From Bdellovibrionales bacterium (lineage in GTDB: Bacteria; Bdellovibrionota; Bacteriovoracia; Bacteriovoracales; Bacteriovoracaceae): 42,174 bases of DNA. A program made the position numbers and the translations under genes. Below, one piece after another: positions 1-7,518 of the stretch. Each line of letters begins with the position of its first letter. Positions within the stretch are counted from its first letter, which is position 1. The notes under the pieces are model-generated. The model had not been told where the DNA came from. It did not search any database and was given only the letters and a program-made list of their open reading frames with translations. Where the stretch lies: the NCBI GenBank assembly GCA_030638415.1, contig DAOWEO010000077.1, positions 1 through 42,174 of the forward strand, read 5' to 3'.

Positions 1-102
1 GGTATAAAGATTGATGACTAACGGTTACAGTTCGATAATCATTCATACTTACTATTGCTATGCCTCCGGTATGGGCTCATGAGCTATGTAAAAATTAGAA
101 AT

Positions 103-138
103 AAAAAAGCCCCAGCGATTAAACTGAGGCTTTTATTT
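103..138 (-). terminator. Hairpin terminator downstream of the MerR-type gene
   Basis: The arms aaaagcc (105-111) and ggctttt (128-134) pair, followed by cag (113-115) with ctg (124-126) across one C/A mismatch. On the minus strand a run of six T follows, so it best serves leftward transcription from the MerR-type gene, about 180 nt away. It has the same build, including the mismatch, as the hairpin at 1306-1333. The rest of 1-313 holds no convincing gene. Confidence 0.6.
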
Positions 139-313
139 GGTTGGACATTGTGATCACTAAACGAACCGAGCTTCCTCACTCCTAAGTTCTTAATTGAATT
201 TGAGTTTTTTTATTGAAGTGAGATATTTCTCAATAAACTCATAGTTTCATGCGAGATTCTCAGATATTTAAATTAGCAAGTAGCTTTAAGGAAAAAACTA
301 GCTGAGGAAAAAA

Positions 314-1141
314 TCACTTCAATAAACCAAACTTAGACATAGTATAAATAGGAGTATAGGGAATTGTTATTTCTCCATCCTCAAGATTGTCCTTGTATTT
401 AAATTTTGTTTGAATAACCATATCGTAATCACCCATAAGAGAGGAGATATCAGTAGAGGTGAAATCTTCAAGCTGCTCTAAATTAAAAGTAGGAATGAAT
501 TTTTTCCAACTTTTAAGGTATGAGTGAATAAAATAATCACTAAGGTTAAGTCCAAACATAAATGATGATTTATCTAGTATGGTGTAAACTTGATATGGAT
601 TAGCAGAACTCGCAATATCTTTAAAATAGATGATATTGGTTGTAATCAGTTCAATCTTGGAATCCTCCTCAAGATAGTCCTCATATAGTTCTTGTAGAAA
701 TGGAATATTGTAAGCAACTCTTTGAAGATCAGTTTTTTCTGATCTAATAGGAACTTCTCTATCAAGAGTGGGAGTATTGTGTAAAACACTAAATAAATCA
801 GTCTTGCCACACCCTTTTTCTAGAGTTGAAATTAGAGCTTTAAGTTTTGGAATAGTATTCGATTTGACTTCTGCTATATCAACTTCACGCTCAAGTACAT
901 TTCTAAGTTTTATAATGTGAAAGTCTGGTGATGAGTCTTTTTTTAGTTCAATAATCTCTTTAAGTTGAAAACCGATATTTTGTAGATCTTTGATCTCTTG
1001 AGCGTCACCAAGTTGATTTTTATTATAGAATCTCTAATTGTTATCTTTTCTTGTTGCAACAAGTAAGCCTTGCTCCTCAAGATATCGGAGCATTCTAATA
1101 GAGAAACTACTTTGTTTTGAGAACTCACTTATTTTTAACAT
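314..1141 (-). pseudogene. MerR-family transcriptional regulator interrupted by one in-frame TAG
   Basis: Reading leftward from ATG at 1141, the first 35 codons give a MerR-type winged-helix start (MLKISEFSKQ, then RMLRYLEEQGLL). Codon 36 is TAG (1036-1034), and the same frame then continues with RFYNKNQ, DLQNIGFQLKEI and on to the TGA at 314, 275 codons in all with no other stop. MerR proteins usually carry Y-R-F/L-Y here, so the TAG stands where Tyr (TAT or TAC) is expected. An AGGAG ribosome-binding site precedes the ATG. The C-terminal half (about residues 100-275) matches no effector domain I recognise. As read, only a 35-residue peptide would be made. It could be a recent pseudogene, a suppressed amber or a sequence error; the intact frame downstream argues that any mutation is young. 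The family call rests on the N-terminal motif only. Confidence 0.8.
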
Positions 1142-1218
1142 TTGCACTCCTTAATTGTAACAGTTGCTAATAACATTATCTACTATGACATGGTGTGAGG
1201 CTCAAGAGAAAAAAATAA

Positions 1219-1249
1219 ATTTTTAGGTGTAAGCACAATGCTTGGTCAA
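1219..1249 (-). promoter_or_regulatory. Candidate promoter/operator of the MerR-type gene
   Basis: On the minus strand TTGACC (1249-1244) is followed after 18 nt by TAAAAA (1225-1220). The spacer contains a perfect dyad, AAGCA-TTG-TGCTT (1231-1243). MerR proteins typically bind dyads lying between a -35 and a -10 with a long spacer, so this may be the autoregulatory site. The -10 is weak. The rest of 1142-1305 holds nothing else I can identify. Confidence 0.35.
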
Positions 1250-1305
1250 GGAAAGTGGTATTCTAAGAGTGTAAGTGACTTGACTAGTAAGTAGTAGTTT
1301 AGACC

Positions 1306-1333
1306 AAAAAAGCCCCCAATTAAGGAGGCTTTT
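1306..1333 (-). terminator. Hairpin terminator of the tRNA transcript
   Basis: aaaagcc (1308-1314) pairs with ggctttt (1327-1333), extended by cc (1316-1317) with gg (1324-1325) past one mismatch. Leftward transcripts get a T-rich tail. It lies 38 nt beyond the 3' end of the tRNA, as expected for a single-tRNA unit. Confidence 0.7.
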
Positions 1334-1370
1334 CAAGCATTGAGGAACTTTGGTTCGTTCAATGTTGCGA

Positions 1371-1447
1371 TGGTGGGACATGCTGGAGTTGAACCAGCGA
1401 CCGCCCGGTTATGAGCCGGGAGCTCTAACCAACTGAGCTAATGTCCC
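1371..1447 (-). tRNA. tRNA with CAU anticodon (Met, or Ile2 after lysidine modification)
   Basis: The 77-nt cloverleaf starts GGGACAT, ends ATGTCCC-A-CCA, and has a perfect 7-bp acceptor stem, a standard D-arm (AGCTCAGTTGGTTAGAGC), an anticodon stem CCCGG/CCGGG and a T-arm GCTGG/CCAGC. The anticodon CAT is at 1413-1411 and CCA is encoded. It is not an initiator tRNA, because position 1 pairs with position 72. Elongator Met and the AUA-reading Ile2 share this anticodon; the T-arm closely resembles bacterial Ile2, so the amino acid is left open. Confidence 0.93.
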
Positions 1448-1452
1448 ATAAT

Positions 1453-1481
1453 TGGTCATTGAAGTTATAACCTGTTATAGT
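1453..1481 (+). promoter_or_regulatory. Candidate promoter of the dapF operon
   Basis: TTGGTC (1453-1458), a 17-nt spacer and TATAGT (1476-1481). Transcription would begin near 1488, ahead of the ATG at 1514 and after the alternative TTG start at 1487, which favours the ATG. It overlaps the divergent tRNA promoter, so the two may compete. Confidence 0.5.
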
Positions 1482-1493
1482 TCTCATTGACAA
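1465..1493 (-). promoter_or_regulatory. Promoter of the CAU tRNA
   Basis: TTGTCA (1493-1488), a 17-nt spacer and TTATAA (1470-1465) lie about 18 nt upstream of the tRNA 5' end on the minus strand. It overlaps a divergent candidate promoter for dapF. Confidence 0.65.
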
Positions 1494-1513
1494 CCTTTTT
1501 TGATAGTAACGCT

Positions 1514-2308
1514 ATGAGTAATGAGATCAACTTTTTTAAATATACTGCAGCTGGGAATGATTTTATTCTAGTTGAGGCAGACGATAATTTGTCCTTTAGC
1601 CAAGAACAGATTGTGCATCTATGTCATCGAACTAAGGGAGTTGGTTCCGATGGACTCCTTCTTTTTAAGCCACTTGATCAGAATTTCGATTATGAGATGA
1701 TTTTTTTTAATCCAGATGGATCTAGTGCCGAGATGTGTGGAAATGGAGCGAGGGCCATGCTGCACTTTGCTCATGGGTATTTTAAGCGTAGTGGAAAATT
1801 TAATTTTATAGTTGGTGATAAGCACTACCTCGGTAATGTGGATGATACATATCAAATTAATATGGGCAAAGTGAAATCAACAGATATTGATTTTGCAGAT
1901 TTAGTATTAGATGGAACTGATTGTGTAGCACTTAATTCAGGAGTTCCACACGCTATAATTGCACAAGCAGATATCTATAGTGGTGAGTTTATTAAGCAGG
2001 CGGAGAAAATTCGTTGGGATAAGCGTTTTGTGAGCGGCACAAATGTAGATGTAATTAATTATGATAAAGTATCTCACTCTATTGAAGCTCGGGTATTTGA
2101 AAGAGGGGTAGAAGGGGAAACGGAGTCTAGTGGAACAGGGGCGACGGCGTGTGCTGCCGCAGCAAGTATTTTCTATTCATTTTCACCAAATTGGAAAGTA
2201 GATGTTAAGATGAAAGGAGGTACTTTGCATATTTTTGAAGATAGTAAAAAAGATATTTGGATGAGTGGCCCCATTAAGCAAAGCTACAGAGGTATTATCT
2301 CTTTATGA
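1514..2308 (+). CDS. dapF: Diaminopimelate epimerase, second catalytic Cys replaced by Ser
   Basis: DapF interconverts LL- and meso-diaminopimelate, the last step before the cell-wall cross-linking amino acid and lysine. The 264-residue protein has the family start (KYTAAGNDFILV) and the first active-site loop PDGSSAEMCGNGAR with Cys75. The second loop, normally E-T-x-A-C-G-T/S-G, reads GETESSGTGA, so Ser206 (AGT, 2129-2131) stands where the second catalytic Cys is expected. The nearby Cys213 matches a Cys that sits beside the catalytic one in E. coli and is not the base. An in-frame TTG at 1487 would add nine residues, but the ATG fits the family and the promoter. The gene overlaps the next by 4 nt (ATGA). 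Family assignment is firm; activity is uncertain. Confidence 0.93.
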   Translation: MSNEINFFKYTAAGNDFILVEADDNLSFSQEQIVHLCHRTKGVGSDGLLLFKPLDQNFDYEMIFFNPDGSSAEMCGNGARAMLHFAHGYFKRSGKFNFIVGDKHYLGNVDDTYQINMGKVKSTDIDFADLVLDGTDCVALNSGVPHAIIAQADIYSGEFIKQAEKIRWDKRFVSGTNVDVINYDKVSHSIEARVFERGVEGETESSGTGATACAAAASIFYSFSPNWKVDVKMKGGTLHIFEDSKKDIWMSGPIKQSYRGIISL

Positions 2309-2703
2309 AATTATTCATTTTGTCCTTATTCATGATTCCTCAATTGGCAGTTGCATTTTTTCAGACTGATGTGTCATTAATCTATAAAAAGAAGGTTGAA
2401 GATGGTCTGGTACTTACTCAAGAGTTTCATAAGACTGTAAATGGTCGTTCTGGAATAATTATTCCAATTAAAACTAAAATTGGCATATTGTGTAATCTTA
2501 AGGTGCGCTTTAAAGATGAGTTTCCTGATTATGGACCAAGTGATATGCTAAGTGTTGATGTACAGATAAAAAATATAAAACTTGATAAAGAGCTATTTTT
2601 TAAAAAAAATATTCAACTGCATCTTAATGAATCCCATACATTTAACTTCTCTTCCGAAAGAGGAGATGAGCTAACCCTCAAAATACTTCCAAAAGTTCTC
2701 TAA
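2305..2703 (+). CDS. Small secreted protein of unknown function
   Basis: A 132-residue protein with a clear signal peptide (MKLFILSLFMIPQLAVA, cleavage after about residue 17), so the mature part is periplasmic or exported. The mature part is a mix of Lys-rich and hydrophobic segments with alternating residues suggesting a small beta-rich domain; one Cys is present. Its start overlaps dapF by 4 nt and tlyA follows 2 nt after its stop, so it is translated in the same operon. I recognise no family. Confidence 0.75.
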   Translation: MKLFILSLFMIPQLAVAFFQTDVSLIYKKKVEDGLVLTQEFHKTVNGRSGIIIPIKTKIGILCNLKVRFKDEFPDYGPSDMLSVDVQIKNIKLDKELFFKKNIQLHLNESHTFNFSSERGDELTLKILPKVL

Positions 2704-2705
2704 CG

Positions 2706-3479
2706 ATGAAAGAGCGAGTTGATCTTTTATTGGTTGCAAAGGGGCTAGCCGCTACAAGATCTAAGGCTAAGCTGATGATTAAGAGTGGACATGTATTTTC
2801 TAATGAAAAGCAGATTAAAAAAGCCGGAGAGATGGTTGAAGCTGATGGACTTCGAATTACAGAGGAGTTCAAATATGTAGGTCGTGGTGGTTTCAAGCTG
2901 GAAAAAGCTTTAGAGCAGTTTAATATCAATTTAGTAGATAAGATAATTGCAGATATTGGAGCCTCCACAGGAGGGTTTACTGATTGCTGTTTACAGCAAG
3001 GTGCAAAGAAAGTGTATGCTGTGGACGTAGGACATGGGCAGTTAGACCCAGCACTTGTTAAGCATTGTGATGTTATTAACATGGAAGGACAAAATGTTCG
3101 CCAGCTTGAAAGTGTTGGTGAGAAAGTAGATTTTTGTGTTGCAGATCTCTCTTATATTTCATTAAAGCTTGTTGTAGAAAAGATGTTTTATTTTTTGAAA
3201 CCAAGTGGAGCATGTATAACACTGTTTAAGCCTCAATTTGAAGTAGGTAAAAATAAAATTGGTAAAGGTGGTATTGTGAAAGATAAGCTCTTGCACCAAG
3301 AGGTCCTGAAGGATTTTTTCATGTGGTGTTTGAGTAAAAAAATTCAGGTACATGGAATTACACTTTCTCCAATTACTGGGAAACAAGGTAATTCTGAATA
3401 TCTTTTATATCTAAATAAGGTTAGCCAGGGGTTAAGCTTTGAAGAATTTGTAACTATTGTAGAGGAATTAATATGTTAA
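2706..3479 (+). CDS. tlyA: TlyA-type rRNA 2'-O-ribose methyltransferase
   Basis: TlyA proteins methylate ribose 2'-OH groups in rRNA using S-adenosylmethionine. The 257-residue protein starts with an S4 RNA-binding domain (residues 1-60, RVDLLLVAKGLAATRSKAK). An FtsJ-like Rossmann domain follows: SAM loop DIGASTGGFTD, acidic strand end AVDVGHGQLD, and the K-D-K-E series visible as GGFKLEKAL, ADLSYISL, LFKPQFE and GNSEYL. Length is normal for the family. Older annotations call these hemolysins; the methyltransferase role is the better supported one. The stop overlaps the next gene's ATG by 7 nt. Confidence 0.9.
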   Translation: MKERVDLLLVAKGLAATRSKAKLMIKSGHVFSNEKQIKKAGEMVEADGLRITEEFKYVGRGGFKLEKALEQFNINLVDKIIADIGASTGGFTDCCLQQGAKKVYAVDVGHGQLDPALVKHCDVINMEGQNVRQLESVGEKVDFCVADLSYISLKLVVEKMFYFLKPSGACITLFKPQFEVGKNKIGKGGIVKDKLLHQEVLKDFFMWCLSKKIQVHGITLSPITGKQGNSEYLLYLNKVSQGLSFEEFVTIVEELIC

Positions 3480-4021
3480 AATCAGTTTGTATTTTTTGTG
3501 GTTCATCTCCAGGTAAAAATAAGCAATACGTTAAAGTTGCCAAGCGTTTAGGTGCGTTTATGGCACAGAATGATTTTCGCCTAATTTATGGTGGAGCCTC
3601 AATTGGGATAATGGGAGCTATTGCAGAAAAAATATTACAAGACAGTGGTGAGGTTGTGGGGATTATGCCTCAGTCTATAATTGATTTAGAGGTCGCGCAT
3701 AGTGGTCTCTCAGAGTTTATAAAAACGGAAAGTATGCATGAGAGAAAAAATCTTATGCATGAGATGAGTGATCTTTTTATAGCTCTTCCCGGTGGAATGG
3801 GTACAATGGATGAGATATGTGAAACCATTACTTGGGCACAGTTAGACTTTCACCAAAAGCCAACGATTATTTTTAATTTTGAAGGATATTATGATCACTT
3901 TATTGCTCATATTCATCAGATGAATAAAGAAGGTTTTTATGCTGATGAGCACTTGAAGCTATTTAAAGTTTGCAATAGCTATGAAGAGCTGGAAGCACTA
4001 CTTGTGAGCCTCAAAGGATAG
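3473..4021 (+). CDS. LOG-family protein (nucleoside 5'-monophosphate phosphoribohydrolase-like)
   Basis: The 182-residue protein has the LOG/TIGR00730 layout: CIFCGSSPG near the N-terminus, YGGASIGIMGAIAE at 39-52, and the signature PGGMGTMDE at 106-114. Family members cleave the N-glycosidic bond of AMP-type nucleotides; in plants and some bacteria this releases cytokinins, while in most bacteria the true substrate is unknown. Length is typical. It overlaps tlyA by 7 nt and is followed 3 nt later by the hexapeptide-repeat gene, so it belongs to the same transcript. Confidence 0.88.
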   Translation: MLKSVCIFCGSSPGKNKQYVKVAKRLGAFMAQNDFRLIYGGASIGIMGAIAEKILQDSGEVVGIMPQSIIDLEVAHSGLSEFIKTESMHERKNLMHEMSDLFIALPGGMGTMDEICETITWAQLDFHQKPTIIFNFEGYYDHFIAHIHQMNKEGFYADEHLKLFKVCNSYEELEALLVSLKG

Positions 4022-4024
4022 TCG

Positions 4025-4546
4025 ATGAGTTGTTATGAGTATAAGAAAAAATCCCCTAAAATAGGTAACGAGTGTTTTCTTGCTGCAAGTGCAGATGTTA
4101 TTGGAGATGTAGAGATCTTTGATAATGTGAGTATATGGTTTAACTGTGTGGTTAGAGGTGATGTTGCTCCAATTAAGATAGGGGAAAATAGTAATATTCA
4201 AGATCTGTCGATGTTACATGTAACAGGTAATATTCCTTTGAATATTGGAAAAAATGTAACTATTGGTCACAGAGTTGTGCTGCATTCATGTACAGTAGAA
4301 GATAGTTGCTTAATTGGTATGGGAGCAATCATTTTAGATGGTGCAGTAATAGGGGAACATTCACTTGTTGCTGCAGGTAGTGTTGTGCCTCCTGGAAAAA
4401 AATATCCTGCAGGCAGTTTTATTATAGGTAGTCCTGCTATTTTAAAGCGTCAGCTTAGTGAGCAAGAGCTAGTAGAATATGGGCAGCATTATCGCAGTTA
4501 TGTGCAGACGAAAGATGAGTATTTAAATGAAGTGAGGATTTTGTAG
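4025..4546 (+). CDS. Gamma-carbonic-anhydrase-like hexapeptide-repeat protein
   Basis: A 173-residue left-handed beta-helix protein of the YrdA/PaaY/CaiE group. Hexapeptide repeats (I/V-G-x4) run through most of its length. The three histidines that bind metal in the family are present at 65 (SMLHVT), 82 (IGHRV) and 87 (VLHSC), as are the R-G-D (VVRGD) and Q-D (NIQD) motifs. Members are trimers, and many have no proven carbonic anhydrase activity. The stop TAG shares its last base with the GTG start of the next gene. Confidence 0.85.
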   Translation: MSCYEYKKKSPKIGNECFLAASADVIGDVEIFDNVSIWFNCVVRGDVAPIKIGENSNIQDLSMLHVTGNIPLNIGKNVTIGHRVVLHSCTVEDSCLIGMGAIILDGAVIGEHSLVAAGSVVPPGKKYPAGSFIIGSPAILKRQLSEQELVEYGQHYRSYVQTKDEYLNEVRIL

Positions 4547-5433
4547 TGTATATATATTTGATATTAGCATTAGTTCAGCTACTTTTTGCACTGAATTTTT
4601 TAGCAACGAAAGTATTAATGAATCATCTGGCCACCTTTGACTGGGCATTAGTTCGTTTCTTTGGAGCAAGTATTGGAATGGTACTAATTGCTTTTATATT
4701 TCACCGTACTAATTGGCCTAAAATATCCTTTAAATATCTTTGGCAGGTTGCACTGCTGGGCCTTGTTGGGATTGTCTTTACTCAAGTTGCATTTATTAAG
4801 GGTATTTCTCTTACTACTGCAACGAATGCTTCTATTTTGGCAACGATGATTCCAATGTTTACACTTTTAATTGTTGTTTTGCGTGGAGAGGAAAAATTAA
4901 CTCTTAAAAAGTCTCTAGGTTTTTTTCTTGCATTTATTGGAGTACTTATTATTCAAAAAATTGAGCAGTTTTCTTTTGCAGATAAAACAGTCGTAGGAAA
5001 CTCATTTATATTGCTTAGTACATTTTGTGTTGGTTTAGTTCTGTCATATAGTAAGAGCTTTTTTAAAAAGCATGATCATGTGTGGTCTACAGTTTTAATG
5101 TTTTTCTTTGCAACACTATTTATGGTTCCATTTAGTTATTTTGATGGGACAAATTCCACCATGGAGCTTGTTGATAAGAACTTATGGGCATACGCCCTAT
5201 ACTCAATAATTGGTGGAACTGTTTTAACCTACTTTTTAGGAAATTGGGCACTAACTAAGATTGAGGCAGCGAAGGTTTCCTTGTTTGTCTATTTACAGCC
5301 ACTCTTTTCAGCAGCACTGGCATTTGCATTTTTAGGTGAACAGTTTTCTTGGAGAGTACTATTTTCTTTAGGATTCATTTTTTCAGGATTTCTACTTGCC
5401 TTAGAAAAAAGAGATCAGCGGGAAGATAACTGA
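4546..5433 (+). CDS. EamA/DMT-family membrane transporter
   Basis: A 295-residue protein with about ten hydrophobic segments arranged as two EamA repeats, typical of the drug/metabolite transporter superfamily. Residues FLATKVLMNHL in the first helix and the GTVLTYFLGNWALTKIEA segment late in repeat two are family-like. The substrate cannot be told from sequence. The start is GTG, sharing one base with the preceding stop. Its 3' end overlaps the convergent barrel gene by 33 bp, so no terminator separates them. Confidence 0.85.
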   Translation: MYIYLILALVQLLFALNFLATKVLMNHLATFDWALVRFFGASIGMVLIAFIFHRTNWPKISFKYLWQVALLGLVGIVFTQVAFIKGISLTTATNASILATMIPMFTLLIVVLRGEEKLTLKKSLGFFLAFIGVLIIQKIEQFSFADKTVVGNSFILLSTFCVGLVLSYSKSFFKKHDHVWSTVLMFFFATLFMVPFSYFDGTNSTMELVDKNLWAYALYSIIGGTVLTYFLGNWALTKIEAAKVSLFVYLQPLFSAALAFAFLGEQFSWRVLFSLGFIFSGFLLALEKRDQREDN

Positions 5434-6681
5434 TAGACCATAAGTTTGAGCATAGTCATTTTCAAATCCCCATTCAATGTAGTTTGCCTCAACCATTACT
5501 CTTTTTCCAAAGCGTACCCAAGCATTTGTATATTTAATTGAATCATTGGTTGAAAAAAATACACCTCCACCTAACAGATAATTTTTAATACCAAAAGGGT
5601 GTTTATAGGTAATCTCAGCTCCTTGAGGAGCAATATATTGATAGGTATATCCACTTTCTCCTGGGTGCTTAAAAGAGATATGCTGAATTCCAAGTAGTGC
5701 TATAATTTGAATATTATTATTATAAATACGGGCTAGATCATAAGCAAGATAGAGTCCGAAATTATTAAATAGGCTCTCCTTCTTTTTAGAGAAGGAGTCG
5801 AAAAACCTAAAAGAACTATTAGCAGTAAGGTCAACCTTGCCATAAAGGCTAGCATTTAAAACAATAGCATCTGTTGCAGCAGAATCCGTTGTCGAAGTCT
5901 TAAAAGGATAGGGCCCAAGGCCTAAAGCTGTTTTTACGCGGTGAAGTTTTTTGGGCAGAGTTACAGATATTTTTAAGTTTGCTTGTTTTTCTTCTCTATT
6001 TGATAGGGGAATATTTGCAATAGATGTTTTAGTGAAAGTTGTAAGATACAGGGGAGAGTGTTTTTTTGTAGAAATTTTATAATTAGGAGTGATCCAATGT
6101 ACTTCAAGTTTTGGGCGTTCATTACCAATTCCGCCAATTTTATTGAGTGTGCAAAACATCGATAAATACTGGTTATTAAAATTAAGGACTTTGAGTTTAT
6201 ATGCTGTACAAGATGAGTCTATATAGTGAGATTTGATACCTTTTTTAGGTACAGCTACAACATCGATTGTTGTGACAACATCACCATTTTTTAACATATT
6301 TATGTGGGTAAGCTGAAATAACTGTATAGATAAAGAGAAAGTATAAATAGCCTTCTTACTATTGTATGAGGGAATATGAGTTGTCTTTTGATACTCTATA
6401 TAAGGCATTGTATGGGGACAATCTTTTATTTGAATAACCATTTCAGCCTGAGGTGTATAGATATTTTCTTTGGTTCGTACCCAGCGCAAACTACCTTTAA
6501 TAAAAGATGCTTTGATGTTTTTACTATTCTTTGCAAAGATAATTTTAAAATTCTTTAGACTTAAATCAAGGTAACTCTGTCCAATTTGTACTTGGCCATT
6601 CTCAAAACTTACAAATGATCTGTCACTTGCATGAGCAAGTGAGGAGTTAAGCAGAACTAAAAGTAGTAGTAATATTTTCAT
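5401..6681 (-). CDS. Predicted outer-membrane beta-barrel protein, unknown function
   Basis: A 426-residue protein with a signal peptide (MKILLLLLVLLNSSLAHA, about 18 residues). Its last 200 residues consist of alternating polar/hydrophobic strands with many aromatic residues and it ends in Phe (VIFPLISFF), the usual C-terminal signature recognised by the barrel assembly machinery. The N-terminal half is beta-rich with several Cys and no known motif. It is translationally coupled to cysE (4-nt ATGA overlap) and runs 33 bp into the 3' end of the opposite EamA gene. No family recognised. Confidence 0.75.
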   Translation of the reverse strand: MKILLLLLVLLNSSLAHASDRSFVSFENGQVQIGQSYLDLSLKNFKIIFAKNSKNIKASFIKGSLRWVRTKENIYTPQAEMVIQIKDCPHTMPYIEYQKTTHIPSYNSKKAIYTFSLSIQLFQLTHINMLKNGDVVTTIDVVAVPKKGIKSHYIDSSCTAYKLKVLNFNNQYLSMFCTLNKIGGIGNERPKLEVHWITPNYKISTKKHSPLYLTTFTKTSIANIPLSNREEKQANLKISVTLPKKLHRVKTALGLGPYPFKTSTTDSAATDAIVLNASLYGKVDLTANSSFRFFDSFSKKKESLFNNFGLYLAYDLARIYNNNIQIIALLGIQHISFKHPGESGYTYQYIAPQGAEITYKHPFGIKNYLLGGGVFFSTNDSIKYTNAWVRFGKRVMVEANYIEWGFENDYAQTYGLSVIFPLISFF

Positions 6682-7505
6682 TTGTTCTTTTTTAATTTTA
6701 CTTCATTTTTATTATATACAATTGATTTTGCAGGAACAGATTTAGTAACCCAGGTGTTACCTCCAATAATCGCATCTTCACCAATGGTCGTTTCACCACC
6801 AAGTACTGTTGCATTAGAGTAAATCACTGCACCATTTTTAATAGTTGGGTGTCGTTTTTTATTTTGCAGACCTTTGCTGACACTAAGTGCACCTAGAGTA
6901 ACACCTTGATAAATCTTTACATTATCTCCAATGAGGCATGTTTCACCTAAAACGACTCCTGTTCCATGATCAATAAAGAAGTGTTTACCAATGGTAGCAC
7001 CTGGGTGAATATCAATTCCTGTTAGCTGGTGGGCATATTCACTTAGTATCCGAGGAAAAATAGGAATATCCATATTGTAAAATACGTTGGCAATGCGGTA
7101 GATTGCAATTGCTTTAAATCCTGGATAGCAGGTAATAACTTCATCTAGACTTTGTGCTGCGGGGTCACCTTTGAAAATGGCTGTTGCGTCAAGATCAATA
7201 CTCTCTTGAATCTTTGGCATCTGTTTTAAAAAGTTTTGGCAGATTTTCTCTTTATTGCTGAGACTACCCTTTCTTTTAAGCTCAATATTAGTTAAAATTT
7301 CACAGAGATGAATTTTTAGATACCGAAGTTGGTTTTCAACTTCGGCGTAGCTTTTAAAATGTTTATTACTCAGTTGAGGATAGAGAAGTTCTAAAAAATC
7401 TTTACCAAACAGATGTATTTTTCTGGCATTAAAATATACTTGGTTTCTTTTATATTTCAGATCAAAAATATTTTTAGCAGTGCTGGTTATCTCTTTTTCA
7501 ACCAT
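6678..7505 (-). CDS. cysE: Serine O-acetyltransferase
   Basis: CysE makes O-acetylserine from serine and acetyl-CoA, the first committed step of cysteine synthesis. The 275-residue protein has an alpha-helical N-terminal region (1-105), the catalytic start (DPAAQSLDEVITCYPGFKAI), and the left-handed beta-helix with TGIDIHPGATIG, IDHGTGVVLGET, and VKIYQGVTLGA. The His of IDHGTG and the Asp of GIDIHPG are the expected active-site residues. Helix repeats run to about residue 262, then a short Lys-rich tail. An AAGGA site lies 8 nt before the ATG. It follows the pyr cluster with a 176-bp gap. Confidence 0.92.
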   Translation of the reverse strand: MVEKEITSTAKNIFDLKYKRNQVYFNARKIHLFGKDFLELLYPQLSNKHFKSYAEVENQLRYLKIHLCEILTNIELKRKGSLSNKEKICQNFLKQMPKIQESIDLDATAIFKGDPAAQSLDEVITCYPGFKAIAIYRIANVFYNMDIPIFPRILSEYAHQLTGIDIHPGATIGKHFFIDHGTGVVLGETCLIGDNVKIYQGVTLGALSVSKGLQNKKRHPTIKNGAVIYSNATVLGGETTIGEDAIIGGNTWVTKSVPAKSIVYNKNEVKLKKNK

Positions 7506-7518
7506 AATTAGTCCTTAG

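Noticed and set aside
1-46. Possible start of a leftward gene from ATG at 46 running off the window edge
   Set aside because: Only 15 codons are visible and the nearest purine-rich site (ggagg) is too far from the ATG; it cannot be supported.
943-1128. A 61-codon leftward frame starting at 1128
   Set aside because: It is out of frame with the MerR-like sequence and has no ribosome site; the MerR frame from 1141 explains the region.
1487-1513. TTG at 1487 as the dapF start
   Set aside because: It would add nine residues not seen in the family, has no ribosome site, and lies at the predicted transcription start.
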